Of a stretch of DNA of 10,617 nt, positions 1-7,129 are shown piece after piece. Location of the stretch: assembly GCA_900764225.1 (NCBI GenBank), contig CAAFNG010000273.1:1-10617 (forward strand). The letters run 5' to 3'. The position numbers were made by a program, and so were the translations under genes. Position 1 is the stretch's first letter; the number at the start of each line of letters is the position of its first letter. The DNA comes from Lachnospiraceae bacterium. Lineage in GTDB: Bacteria; Bacillota; Clostridia; Lachnospirales; Lachnospiraceae. Below the pieces are notes generated by a model that saw only the letters and a list, made by a program, of their open reading frames with translations, did not search any database and had not been told where the DNA came from.

Positions 1-24
1 GCGTCAGATGTGTATAAGAGACAG
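1..24. other. Residual Nextera/Tn5 sequencing adapter at contig end
   Basis: Bases 6-24 read AGATGTGTATAAGAGACAG, the 19-bp Tn5 mosaic end used in Nextera libraries. The five bases before it, GCGTC, match the preceding part of the Nextera read-1 adapter. The sequence joins directly to pyruvate kinase coding DNA at base 25. This is library DNA that escaped trimming, not a genomic transposon end: no transposase gene and no second end are present, and it lies at the very edge of the window. Confidence 0.96.
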
Positions 25-1321
25 GTGATATGATATGGTCTGTTGTGTCTCTTTCATATCCTTTCAGAGGTGTTACACCCCAGATCAGCTGAAGTTTATG
101 CTGGATCGTTGCGCTCGGTGTGATCGCATAGATCGGAACCTTCGGTCGGAAATTAGAAATCAGTCTGGCTGTATTTCCGCTCATGGTAGGTGTTACAATG
201 GCGTCTGCCTTCAGGTTCTTGGCTGTACGTACAGCTGCAAGACCTACAGCACTGGAGATCTGCTCTCTTCCGTCCATGGAACGATGCTCAATAAATACCT
301 TATAATCCAGGTGTGGCTCTGTCATCTCTGCGATCTCAGCCATCATACGAAGGGCATCAACCGGATATTTACCTGCTGCTGTCTCACCGGAAAGCATGAT
401 CGCATCAGTTCCGTCATAGATCGCATTAGCCACATCGGCTACCTCTGCACGGGTAGGACGCGGGTTACGGATCATGGAATCCAGCATCTGTGTTGCCGTA
501 ATAACCGGTGTGTAATGCTCATTACACTTACGGATGATCTCTTTCTGGATATGTGGTACCTGGCTGGCCGGGATCTCTACACCAAGATCTCCTCGCGCAA
601 CCATGATTCCGTCAGAAACCTCAATGATAGAATCAATATTTTCGACACCCTCTGCGTTCTCGATCTTGGCAATGATACCGATATCGTGACCGCCGTTGTC
701 ATCCAAAAGCTGACGGATCTCACGGATTACTGCGGAAGAACGGACAAAAGATGCTGCAATGAAATCAAATTTCTGCTCAATACCAAAAAGAATATCACTC
801 TTATCCTGCTCTGTGATTCCCGGAAGATTTACTTTTACGTAAGGTACATTTACACCCTTCTTCTCTCCCAGCTCACCACCATTAAGGATCTTGCAGATGA
901 TATCGGTTCCTTTAATCTCCTGAACCTCAAGCTCGATCAGTCCGTCATCAATGAGGATTCTGTTTCCCGGTTTTACATCTTTATAAAGTGTCTCATATGT
1001 TATGGCAACTTTTTTGTCGTCACCCTCAAAATCACCGATTCCAAGCACAAACTGGTTCCCTGATTCCAGTTTTACTTTCTGCCCGTCCTTTAAAAGTCTG
1101 GTACGGATCTCCGGTCCTTTTGTATCAAGAAGCATAGCGATAGGCATATCCAGTTTCTCACGAAGCTCCTTGATCATGTCCACACGGCCCTTCTGCTCCT
1201 CATGGTCTCCATGAGAAAAGTTGAATCTGGCAATGTCCATTCCATTCTCCATAAGAGCCTTCAGTGTTTCCCTGTTGTTGCTGGCAGGTCCAAGTGTACA
1301 GATGATCTTCGTTCTTTTCAT
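25..1321 (-). CDS. pyk: Pyruvate kinase, 3' end missing at the contig edge
   Basis: Cytosolic glycolytic enzyme that transfers phosphate from phosphoenolpyruvate to ADP, giving pyruvate and ATP. The 432 visible residues begin MKRTKIICTLGPAS and include LLDTKGPEIR (66-73 region), the catalytic lysine in AKIEN (K219), the metal-binding E221 and D245 (ARGDLG), the ATQM substrate loop (T277) and RPTRAEVADVANA. Glu71 in GPEIR is the residue associated with K+-dependent pyruvate kinases; K+-independent ones usually carry Lys there. The A and B domains are complete. The C-terminal regulatory domain is cut after about 90 residues, so whether a further C-terminal PEP-utiliser-like extension exists cannot be seen. 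The start is supported by GGGAGG at 1331-1336, nine bases upstream. It lies 27 bp after the rhomboid-like gene and probably shares its transcript. No frameshift was seen; the gene stops only because the adapter begins. Confidence 0.97.
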
Positions 1322-1348
1322 TTTGAATATCCTCCCTCTTTTTTCATG

Positions 1349-2236
1349 TTACTGTACGTGTTTGTGCGTAAATAAATGATCCTGGCAATATTCATAATTC
1401 CCCTTGCACTTTGAGCAGAAACGGAATTCCAGATTTGGATCGTCCTTCTCCGTGCGTCCGCAGATCGCACATTTGTGTTTGGCAATTCCGTCCGGACCAT
1501 AGCCCGTTCTTGTAGGAGCCATAGCTTTTTTGAACTGCTGTCTTCTGTGAATCTCCTTCGGATTATAACGGTTCATATCCCGTGTACTGAAATAGAAAAT
1601 CACAAAATTCAAAAGCGATGCCACGATCGGGACAACGCCTACCCAAAGTCCTGCTCTAAGATAGGATACAATATCCCATGCGATAAAAAGTCCATATATA
1701 AATGCCATCCATTTCATCTTGATCGGAATAACAAACATAAGCAGAAGCTGCAGATCCGGATATGTGACCGCATATGCAAGGAAAATAGAAAGGCTGATAT
1801 AGTACGTTGTGAAGATGCTTCCATATGGAACCATAAAACCGCCGATTGTTACATAACCACCTGTAAACGCATACAGAAGTACCGCTGCGATCACGGTAAA
1901 CAGAAATCCCGAAAAAATATACAATGTATACCGGAAGGTTCCCCAGGTACGCTCCAGTGAAGTACCGATCGGATAGTAAAAGAAAAAGATAGCCAGAAGA
2001 AACATCAGAAGATTGCCTGTTCCTCCAACACTGGAAGGTGGATAGATCACCCATGTCACAAGACGCCAGATCTGTCCCTTCATGACCATGGACATATCCA
2101 AGCTCATCATATTTAAGACTCCCGGTGCAAACATGGCCAGAAAATATCCCAGCACGTAACATCCAATGATATAGACCGTCAGATTCGGGATTCCAAATCT
2201 TCCAAACTTACGTTCAAGTTTGTTGATAAATTTCAT
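1349..2236 (-). CDS. Rhomboid-fold membrane protein, catalytically dead, with C-terminal Cys/His cluster
   Basis: Multi-spanning membrane protein of 295 residues with about six hydrophobic helices between residues 17 and 217. GQIWRLVTWVIYPP (54-67) and PIGTSLERTWGTFRY (89-103) resemble the WR and L1/TM2-3 landmarks of rhomboid proteases. The usual GxSG serine site before TM4 is replaced by VPYGSIF (136-142), and no histidine occurs in the last predicted helix (198-216), so the Ser-His dyad is missing. After a basic linker, residues 256-293 hold C256, C259, C274, C277, C284, H287, H291 and H293 in CxxC-type spacing, suggesting a cytosolic zinc ribbon. This is sequence reading only; no zinc binding is shown. 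AAAGGAG six to seven bases before ATG supports the start. It sits between corA and pyk in one probable transcript. It could be a pseudoprotease or membrane adaptor that binds partners; the true role is unknown. Confidence 0.85.
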   Translation of the reverse strand: MKFINKLERKFGRFGIPNLTVYIIGCYVLGYFLAMFAPGVLNMMSLDMSMVMKGQIWRLVTWVIYPPSSVGGTGNLLMFLLAIFFFYYPIGTSLERTWGTFRYTLYIFSGFLFTVIAAVLLYAFTGGYVTIGGFMVPYGSIFTTYYISLSIFLAYAVTYPDLQLLLMFVIPIKMKWMAFIYGLFIAWDIVSYLRAGLWVGVVPIVASLLNFVIFYFSTRDMNRYNPKEIHRRQQFKKAMAPTRTGYGPDGIAKHKCAICGRTEKDDPNLEFRFCSKCKGNYEYCQDHLFTHKHVQ

Positions 2237-2267
2237 TAAAATCTCCTTTCAGAAAATCTTCAAAAAA

Positions 2268-3209
2268 TCAGAAAAATCGCTTCTTGGAAAGAATGATCGC
2301 TGCCACAGCACTGATTGCTACTGAGAACAGGATAATGATCAGAAATCCCCAGGAACTCTGAGACAACGGCATACCGGAACCGGCTACGTTCATTCCATAG
2401 GCACTGAACACGATCGTCGGAATGCTCATAACGATCGTGATAATCGCCAGAACCTTCATGACGATGTTCATATTATTGGAAATAATAGACGCAAAAGCAT
2501 CCATGGTTCCATTCAGAATTCCGCTGTACACATTAGCCATTTCGATTGCCTGCTTGTTCTCTGTGATAACATCCTCCAGAAGATCCGTATCCTCCGGATA
2601 TTTCTTGATGCTGTCAATCTTCAGAAGTTTCTCCAGCACGACCTCATTGGATCGGAGTGATGTGATAAAGTATGTCAGGGATTTCTGCAGCTCAAGGAGC
2701 TCAATCAGCTCCTCATTTCTTGTGGAAAGGTGCAGCTTCTCTTCCACCTGCTCACTCTTCTTGTCAATAATACGCAGATAACGCAGGTACATACTCGCAT
2801 TTCTGTAAAGGATCTGGAAAATAAAACGGGTCTTCATATAGGTAAAAAAGCTCCGTACTCTTCCCTCCATAAATCTGGTCAGAACCGGGGTGTCCTCCAG
2901 GCAGACAGTAAAGATCATGGAATTTGTAACGATAATACCAAGAGGAATCGTTCCATACCAGTCCTTATCATTACGTTCCTCAATCATAGGTACATCCACC
3001 AAGATCAGTGTATAATTATCCTCAACTTCGATACGTGACCGTTCTTCCTCATCCAAAGGGGATCGCAGATCGTCAACCTCTATATCAAACTTCTCGGAAA
3101 ATTCAAAAATCTCTGTTGCCGTCGGATTCGTCAGCGCAATCCAGCAGCCCTCCTCCGGTTCCTGTATCTGGTGGATGGCTCCGTCTATTGTCTTATAAAT
3201 CCTTACCAC
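2268..3209 (-). CDS. corA: CorA-family Mg2+/divalent cation transporter
   Basis: Pentameric membrane channel family that imports Mg2+ (some members Co2+ or Ni2+). The protein is 313 residues from the GTG start preferred here, the usual family length. An acidic cytosolic alpha/beta domain comes first, followed by a long helical stalk (roughly residues 115-245), then two membrane helices near 249-270 and 287-307. The family signature YGMN is at 271-274, at the end of TM1, and the short C-terminus is basic (KKRFF). An in-frame ATG at 3257 would give 329 residues, but the predicted transcription start falls on that codon and no Shine-Dalgarno precedes it. GTG at 3209 follows GAAGGG by ten bases and gives MVRIYKTIDG at the N-terminus. 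It heads the corA, rhomboid-like, pyk unit. The substrate is inferred from family only; the GMN loop lacks the common MPEL sequence and instead reads VAGSGMPL. Confidence 0.93.
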   Translation of the reverse strand: MVRIYKTIDGAIHQIQEPEEGCWIALTNPTATEIFEFSEKFDIEVDDLRSPLDEEERSRIEVEDNYTLILVDVPMIEERNDKDWYGTIPLGIIVTNSMIFTVCLEDTPVLTRFMEGRVRSFFTYMKTRFIFQILYRNASMYLRYLRIIDKKSEQVEEKLHLSTRNEELIELLELQKSLTYFITSLRSNEVVLEKLLKIDSIKKYPEDTDLLEDVITENKQAIEMANVYSGILNGTMDAFASIISNNMNIVMKVLAIITIVMSIPTIVFSAYGMNVAGSGMPLSQSSWGFLIIILFSVAISAVAAIILSKKRFF

Positions 3210-3219
3210 GATTCCACTT

Positions 3220-3225
3220 CCCTTC
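3220..3225 (-). promoter_or_regulatory. Ribosome binding site deciding the corA start
   Basis: GAAGGG on the minus strand, ten bases before the GTG at 3209. The alternative upstream ATG at 3257 has only A/T-rich sequence in front of it. The site therefore supports the shorter, 313-residue CorA. Confidence 0.65.
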
Positions 3226-3262
3226 TTTTGCTTTTCTTTTGCCAGGGCAAAATTCATTTTTC

Positions 3263-3291
3263 ATTATAAATAGTCAAAATAGCTTTGTCAA
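3263..3291 (-). promoter_or_regulatory. Sigma-A promoter for corA-rhomboid-pyk
   Basis: On the minus strand there is a perfect -35 TTGACA (3286-3291), a 17-bp spacer and a perfect -10 TATAAT (3263-3268). Transcription is expected to start near 3256, leaving a leader of about 47 nt before the GTG start of corA. That is too short for a Mg2+-sensing M-box riboswitch, and none was seen. The consensus match predicts strong, largely constitutive expression. Confidence 0.88.
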
Positions 3292-3373
3292 TTCATACAT
3301 TTTTATTTTATGGAAGCTTTCTTATAATTTCACATGATCTTTACATAAAAATTCATTCTGCTTTCCCCGCTTC

Positions 3374-3402
3374 TTTACATTTTTTCCTGCTTCCTATATA
3401 AT
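3374..3402 (+). promoter_or_regulatory. Sigma-A promoter for aroC
   Basis: Plus-strand TTTACA (3374-3379), a 17-bp spacer and TATAAT (3397-3402). The start would be near 3409, about 28 nt before the aroC ATG, which is preceded by AAAGGAAG (3421-3428). It diverges from the corA promoter; the 82 bp between the two -35 elements is A/T-rich and shows no clear operator. Confidence 0.85.
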
Positions 3403-3436
3403 AATTCCAGAATTCCAACGAAAGGAAGTTATACAA

Positions 3437-4531
3437 ATGAGTCAGTCATCATTCGGAAAAAAATTCGTAGTTACCACCTGGGGCGAATCTCATGGAAAGG
3501 CGATCGGTGCTGTTCTTGACGGCTGTCCTGCCGGACTTTCCCTCTGCGAGGAGGATATCCAGGTTTTTCTTGACCGCCGTAAACCCGGTCAGAGTCGTTA
3601 CACAACCGCCCGTAAGGAAGGCGATCTGGTCGAGATCCTTTCTGGCGTTTTCGAGGGAAAAACCACCGGAACCCCGATTTCTCTTCTGATCCGCAACACA
3701 GACCAGCGTTCCAGGGATTATGGAAACATCGCATATTCCTATCGCCCGGGACATGCTGATTTCACCTTCGACCAGAAATACGGTTTCCGTGACTACCGTG
3801 GCGGCGGCCGTTCTTCCGGACGTGAAACAGCCGGACGTGTAGCAGCCGGTGCCATCGCCATCAAACTTTTAAATGAACTTGGCATTACCTTCACCACCTA
3901 CGCAAAATCCATTGGTCCTGTAGAAATTCAGACTTTTTCGGAAGAAGAGATCCGTAACAATTCTCTTTGTATGCCAGATGCCGCTGCTGCTGAAAAAGCC
4001 TCCGCATATCTGGAAAAATGTCTGGAAAATCAGGACAGTGCAGGCGGAGTCATTGAATGCCGGATCAAAAATGTTCCGGCTGGTCTCGGCGATACGGTTT
4101 TTGATAAGCTGGACGCTACTCTTGCCCATGCCATTATGTCTATCGGTGCTGTAAAAGCTGTGGAAATTGGCGATGGTATCCAGGTAAGTCAACTTACCGG
4201 TTCCCAGGACAATGACGGTTTTACCCAAGAGAACGGTATTATCTCAAAAACCTCCAACCATGCCGGCGGTATCATGGGTGGTATGAGTGACGGAAGCGAC
4301 ATCATCCTTCGCGCCCATATCAAACCTACACCGTCCATCAGTCAGCCACAGGCTACTGTAACCAGTGCAGGAGAAAAACTTGATCTTGAGATCAAGGGAC
4401 GCCACGATCCTGTGATTGTTCCGCGGGCAGTCGTTGTTGTAGAGGCCATGGCTGCTCTTACGATCACCGATGCGCTTTTTGCCAATATGAGTGCACGCAT
4501 GGATCGCATCCATGAGTTTTATCACAGGTAG
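3437..4531 (+). CDS. aroC: Chorismate synthase
   Basis: Last step of the shikimate pathway: converts 5-enolpyruvylshikimate-3-phosphate to chorismate with reduced FMN, supplying aromatic amino acids and folate. At 364 residues it is of normal family length. Signatures are GESHG (16-20, His19), YRPGHADFT (102-110, His106), the RGGGRSSGRETAGRVAAGAIA region (121-141) and RHDPVIVPRA near the C-terminus, followed by the closing VEAMAALTITDAL segment. The two histidines are the conserved catalytic/FMN-proximal pair. Most homologues have Ala where this one has Gly128 (RSSGRETA); a mild variation. It is the only plus-strand gene, with its own promoter and a terminator 17 bp after its stop, so it is transcribed alone and not as part of an aro operon. 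Confidence 0.98.
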   Translation: MSQSSFGKKFVVTTWGESHGKAIGAVLDGCPAGLSLCEEDIQVFLDRRKPGQSRYTTARKEGDLVEILSGVFEGKTTGTPISLLIRNTDQRSRDYGNIAYSYRPGHADFTFDQKYGFRDYRGGGRSSGRETAGRVAAGAIAIKLLNELGITFTTYAKSIGPVEIQTFSEEEIRNNSLCMPDAAAAEKASAYLEKCLENQDSAGGVIECRIKNVPAGLGDTVFDKLDATLAHAIMSIGAVKAVEIGDGIQVSQLTGSQDNDGFTQENGIISKTSNHAGGIMGGMSDGSDIILRAHIKPTPSISQPQATVTSAGEKLDLEIKGRHDPVIVPRAVVVVEAMAALTITDALFANMSARMDRIHEFYHR

Positions 4532-4547
4532 ATTCGTCCAATATTAG

Positions 4548-4600
4548 AAAAAGACAGACTCCGGGAAAAGTGTTCGCTCGTCCCTGAGCCTGTCTTTTTT
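4548..4600. terminator. Bidirectional intrinsic terminator between aroC and the lactonase gene
   Basis: AAAAAGACAG at 4548-4557 pairs with CTGTCTTTTT at 4590-4599. The stem continues with CTC/GAG and GGGA/TCCC after single mismatches, closing a loop at about 4567-4580. On the plus strand it ends in a T run (4595-4600). On the minus strand the A run at 4548-4552 becomes the U tract. It lies between two convergent stop codons (4531 and 4617) and can serve both genes. Confidence 0.9.
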
Positions 4601-4616
4601 GTATGTCTGTTAAATT

Positions 4617-5717
4617 TTATTCTTCAGTACTTTCCTCGGAAGTATTCTCCCACATATCCGGTACCGGCCAGATATGGATACAGTTCGGTGTCTCAATCTT
4701 TCTCGGCTTCTCATTCATCATGATGATATTTTTCTCATAATCCACCGTAAAGACTGTGATACTGTCGCTTCCATGGTTTGCAATAGCAATGTGCTTATTG
4801 TCCGGGAAGATCATAAGATCCTTCGGATAATCACCGCTGATCGGAAGTGTAAATTTCTTTGTCAGAAGACCAGTTTCCTGATTTACCGCATACATGGTCA
4901 CAGTATTCTCACCTGCTGTTGTACAGAAAAGATATTTGCCGTCTGCGGAAAGAGAGATACCGGAAGCTGCATTGTGGATCGCGTCGTTGGCATCTTCCTT
5001 GCCAAGAGTGGTGATACTCTGCAGAAGCTCGAATTCCGGGTTCTTGCCGCTTCCGTCATAGCTGTACACCTTAACCTCGTTGCTCAGCTCAAAAAGAAGA
5101 TATGCGAATCTTCCGTCATCACTGAAACGGATAATACGCGGACCGCTTTCTCTCGGGCAGCGTAAGATATCAACCAGCTCTAACTTATCTTTCTTCTTGT
5201 TGATCCGGTAGATCTTAACCTGATCGATACCGTTATCTACTGCACACAGATATTTGTTATCCGGAGTAGGGCGGACACAGTTTACATGCGGACGGAAGTT
5301 ACGCTCTGCAACACTTCCCAGTCCCTTGTGGAACACACCGTCCATAACACTTCCCAGACGGCCGTCTTTATGTGTATGTACAACCGTTACCTTGCCATCA
5401 TGATAGCCTGCTACATAGAGATATCTTCCGTCTACATCTGTTGCAAGATAACAGCCACGCATTCCGTTGATATCTACACTGTTAATACGGGAAAGATCTC
5501 CATTCTCATCTCTCTTGAATACGGCTACACCCTCATCCTCGATGGAGTACAGATATTTACCGTTCTTGGAGATTGCCAGGTGAGAGGCATTGCTGACCTC
5601 GACCTCGCTGCGTTCTGTAAGTGTTCCATTCTCTACGTCTACATCATATACCTGAATTCCTTTACTGGTTCCGTGAGTATAGGTTCCCACGTAAGCCACG
5701 TACTTCTTTTTTCCCAT
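4617..5717 (-). CDS. Lactonase-family beta-propeller protein (6-phosphogluconolactonase-like)
   Basis: The family (YbhE/Pgl type, seven-bladed propeller) hydrolyses 6-phosphogluconolactone in the oxidative pentose phosphate route, though many members are unproven. The protein has 366 residues and no signal peptide or membrane helix, so it is cytosolic. Landmarks are YVGTYTHGTSKGIQVYDVD (8-26 region), RPHV (142-145), SGPRIIRFSDDGRFAYLLFEL (191-211 region), ASGISLSADGKYLF (251-264) and GDYPKDLMIFPDNKHIAIAN. Repeated DGKYLY-like strands mark the blades. Two positions differ from what I recall of the family: RPHV in place of an HPH-like turn, and GPRII in place of GPRH. The C-terminus is acidic (EESTEE). 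ATG at 5717 was chosen because AGGAGG is ten bases upstream; the ATG at 5747 would add ten residues but has no good site. It has its own promoter and no obvious partner gene. Family assignment is firm, reaction is not. Confidence 0.9.
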   Translation of the reverse strand: MGKKKYVAYVGTYTHGTSKGIQVYDVDVENGTLTERSEVEVSNASHLAISKNGKYLYSIEDEGVAVFKRDENGDLSRINSVDINGMRGCYLATDVDGRYLYVAGYHDGKVTVVHTHKDGRLGSVMDGVFHKGLGSVAERNFRPHVNCVRPTPDNKYLCAVDNGIDQVKIYRINKKKDKLELVDILRCPRESGPRIIRFSDDGRFAYLLFELSNEVKVYSYDGSGKNPEFELLQSITTLGKEDANDAIHNAASGISLSADGKYLFCTTAGENTVTMYAVNQETGLLTKKFTLPISGDYPKDLMIFPDNKHIAIANHGSDSITVFTVDYEKNIIMMNEKPRKIETPNCIHIWPVPDMWENTSEESTEE

Positions 5718-5727
5718 AAGCTTCTGG

Positions 5728-5733
5728 CCTCCT
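5728..5733 (-). promoter_or_regulatory. Ribosome binding site deciding the lactonase start
   Basis: Minus-strand AGGAGG, ten bases before ATG at 5717. The in-frame ATG at 5747 lies upstream of this site and lacks a comparable sequence, so translation most likely begins at MGKKKYVAYV. Confidence 0.75.
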
Positions 5734-5764
5734 GCTTTCACATTCATTGCGTATTCTTATGTCT

Positions 5765-5793
5765 ATTTTATCACAAAGCTTTGGTAAGAACAA
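5765..5793 (-). promoter_or_regulatory. Sigma-A promoter for the lactonase gene
   Basis: Minus-strand TTGTTC (5788-5793), a 17-bp spacer and TAAAAT (5765-5770), with an extended -10 TG one base before the hexamer. The spacer contains a perfect 10-bp palindrome CAAAGCTTTG (5774-5783), which might be chance or a small operator. The start would be near 5758, giving a leader of about 40 nt. Confidence 0.65.
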
Positions 5794-5848
5794 GTTTCCT
5801 GACTGTTATCTTTGTGTAAATTCCCGTGCAAAAATGTCATTCTATGAA

Positions 5849-7129
5849 TTACAGATCTCCTAGTGCACCTCTCATGGCTTCCAGTGTCTGATCGATCACT
5901 TCGTCGGTATGAGCAGTGGAAAGGAACATGGCCTCAAACTGTGATGGAGCCAGATGGATACCTCTCTTCAGCATTCCCTTAAAGTATTTTGCAAAGAGAT
6001 CAAGATTGGAAGTTTTTGCAGAAACATAATCCTTTACTTCCTGATCTGTAAAGAAGATGCTTGCCAGGGAAGAATTATAATTCACCTGATACGGGAGACC
6101 TTTTTCTTCCACGATTTTCTTCAGGCCACCATAAAGCTTCTCGCCTTTTGCTTCCAGTTCTTTGTAGATTTCCTGATGCTCATAGAGATATTTCAGCTGT
6201 GTAAAGCCTGCAGCCATAGCTACCGGGTTTCCGCTTAAGGTTCCTGCCTGATATACCGGGCCGCATGGTGAGATCAGATCCATGATCTCCTTACGTCCGC
6301 CGTAAGCGCCTACTGGCATTCCCGCACCGATGATCTTTCCATAAGTAACAAGATCCGGGCGGATACCAAAATATTCTGCCGCACCGCCGAAAGCAAGACG
6401 GAATCCTGTAATAACCTCATCAAAGATCAGCAGACAGTTATGCTCATCACAGAGTTCACGAAGTCTTTTTAAGAAACCTGGTTTCGGAGGAACAACACCC
6501 ATGTTAGCTCCAACCGCTTCCACGATCACTGCTGCCACATTTCCCTCTGCCTCTTTGAGAAGTGCTTCCACGCTGTCTGCGTCATTATAAACAGCAGTCA
6601 TGGTATCCTGTGTACAGCCCTTCGGAACACCGGCACTGTCCGGAACACCGCTTGCCATTACACCGGAGCCTGCACTTACCAGAAGACAGTCACTGTGTCC
6701 ATGGTAACAGCCGGCAAACTTGATGATCTTATCTTTTCCTGTGAAACCTCTAGCTGCACGAATTGCACTCATTACTGCTTCTGTTCCGGAGTTTACCATA
6801 CGGATCATATCCACATGAGGAATGCGCTCACAGATATATTCTGCAATCTCCACCTCGATCTCTGTGGCACAGCCAAAGCTCAGACCATTCTCACAGGCCT
6901 TGATCACGCTCTCGCGGATCGCCGGGAAATTATGGCCAAGGATCATCGGTCCCCAGGAATCAATGTAATCTACATAACGGTTTCCATCTACGTCATAAAC
7001 ATAGCATTTGTCTGCTTTTTCAATAAAACGTGGTGCCTCTCCGATCGCCCCGTAGGATCTTACCGGACTGTTTACACCACCTGGAATTCTTTTTACTGCA
7101 CGTTCAAATAACTGCTCTGATCTTGTCAT
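5849..7129 (-). CDS. hemL: Glutamate-1-semialdehyde 2,1-aminomutase
   Basis: PLP enzyme of the C5 pathway that moves the amino group of glutamate-1-semialdehyde to form 5-aminolevulinate, in the cytosol. The 426 residues match the family length. PGGVNSPVR (16-24) is the typical N-terminal signature, NSGTEA (113-118) binds the cofactor phosphate, DEVITGFR (237-244) holds the PLP-ring aspartate D237, and K265 in YGKIIGAGMPVGAYGG is the Schiff-base lysine. It is the last gene of the tetrapyrrole operon. Its ATG shares one base with the hemB stop (TGATG), implying translational coupling; GGGAG lies nine bases upstream. No hairpin terminator was seen between its stop and the lactonase promoter. 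Its presence implies ALA is made from glutamyl-tRNA; the partner glutamyl-tRNA reductase (hemA) is not in the window. Confidence 0.98.
   Translation of the reverse strand: MTRSEQLFERAVKRIPGGVNSPVRSYGAIGEAPRFIEKADKCYVYDVDGNRYVDYIDSWGPMILGHNFPAIRESVIKACENGLSFGCATEIEVEIAEYICERIPHVDMIRMVNSGTEAVMSAIRAARGFTGKDKIIKFAGCYHGHSDCLLVSAGSGVMASGVPDSAGVPKGCTQDTMTAVYNDADSVEALLKEAEGNVAAVIVEAVGANMGVVPPKPGFLKRLRELCDEHNCLLIFDEVITGFRLAFGGAAEYFGIRPDLVTYGKIIGAGMPVGAYGGRKEIMDLISPCGPVYQAGTLSGNPVAMAAGFTQLKYLYEHQEIYKELEAKGEKLYGGLKKIVEEKGLPYQVNYNSSLASIFFTDQEVKDYVSAKTSNLDLFAKYFKGMLKRGIHLAPSQFEAMFLSTAHTDEVIDQTLEAMRGALGDL

Noticed and set aside
1..24. A possible natural Tn5-family transposon end
   Set aside because: The bases outside the mosaic end match the commercial adapter, and no transposase, second end or target duplication is present.
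35..1063. A long open frame (about 340 codons) on the plus strand over the pyruvate kinase gene
   Set aside because: It is the antisense of an unmistakable pyk reading frame, is rich in Cys, His and Arg with no domain, and lacks a ribosome binding site.
3210..3256. A Mg2+ riboswitch (M-box) in the corA leader
   Set aside because: The predicted leader is only about 47 nt, far shorter than an M-box, and contains no terminator hairpin.
3323..3328. A second plus-strand TATAAT upstream of aroC
   Set aside because: No -35-like hexamer is found at 16-18 bp upstream and there is no extended -10; the region is A/T-rich, so a chance match is likely.
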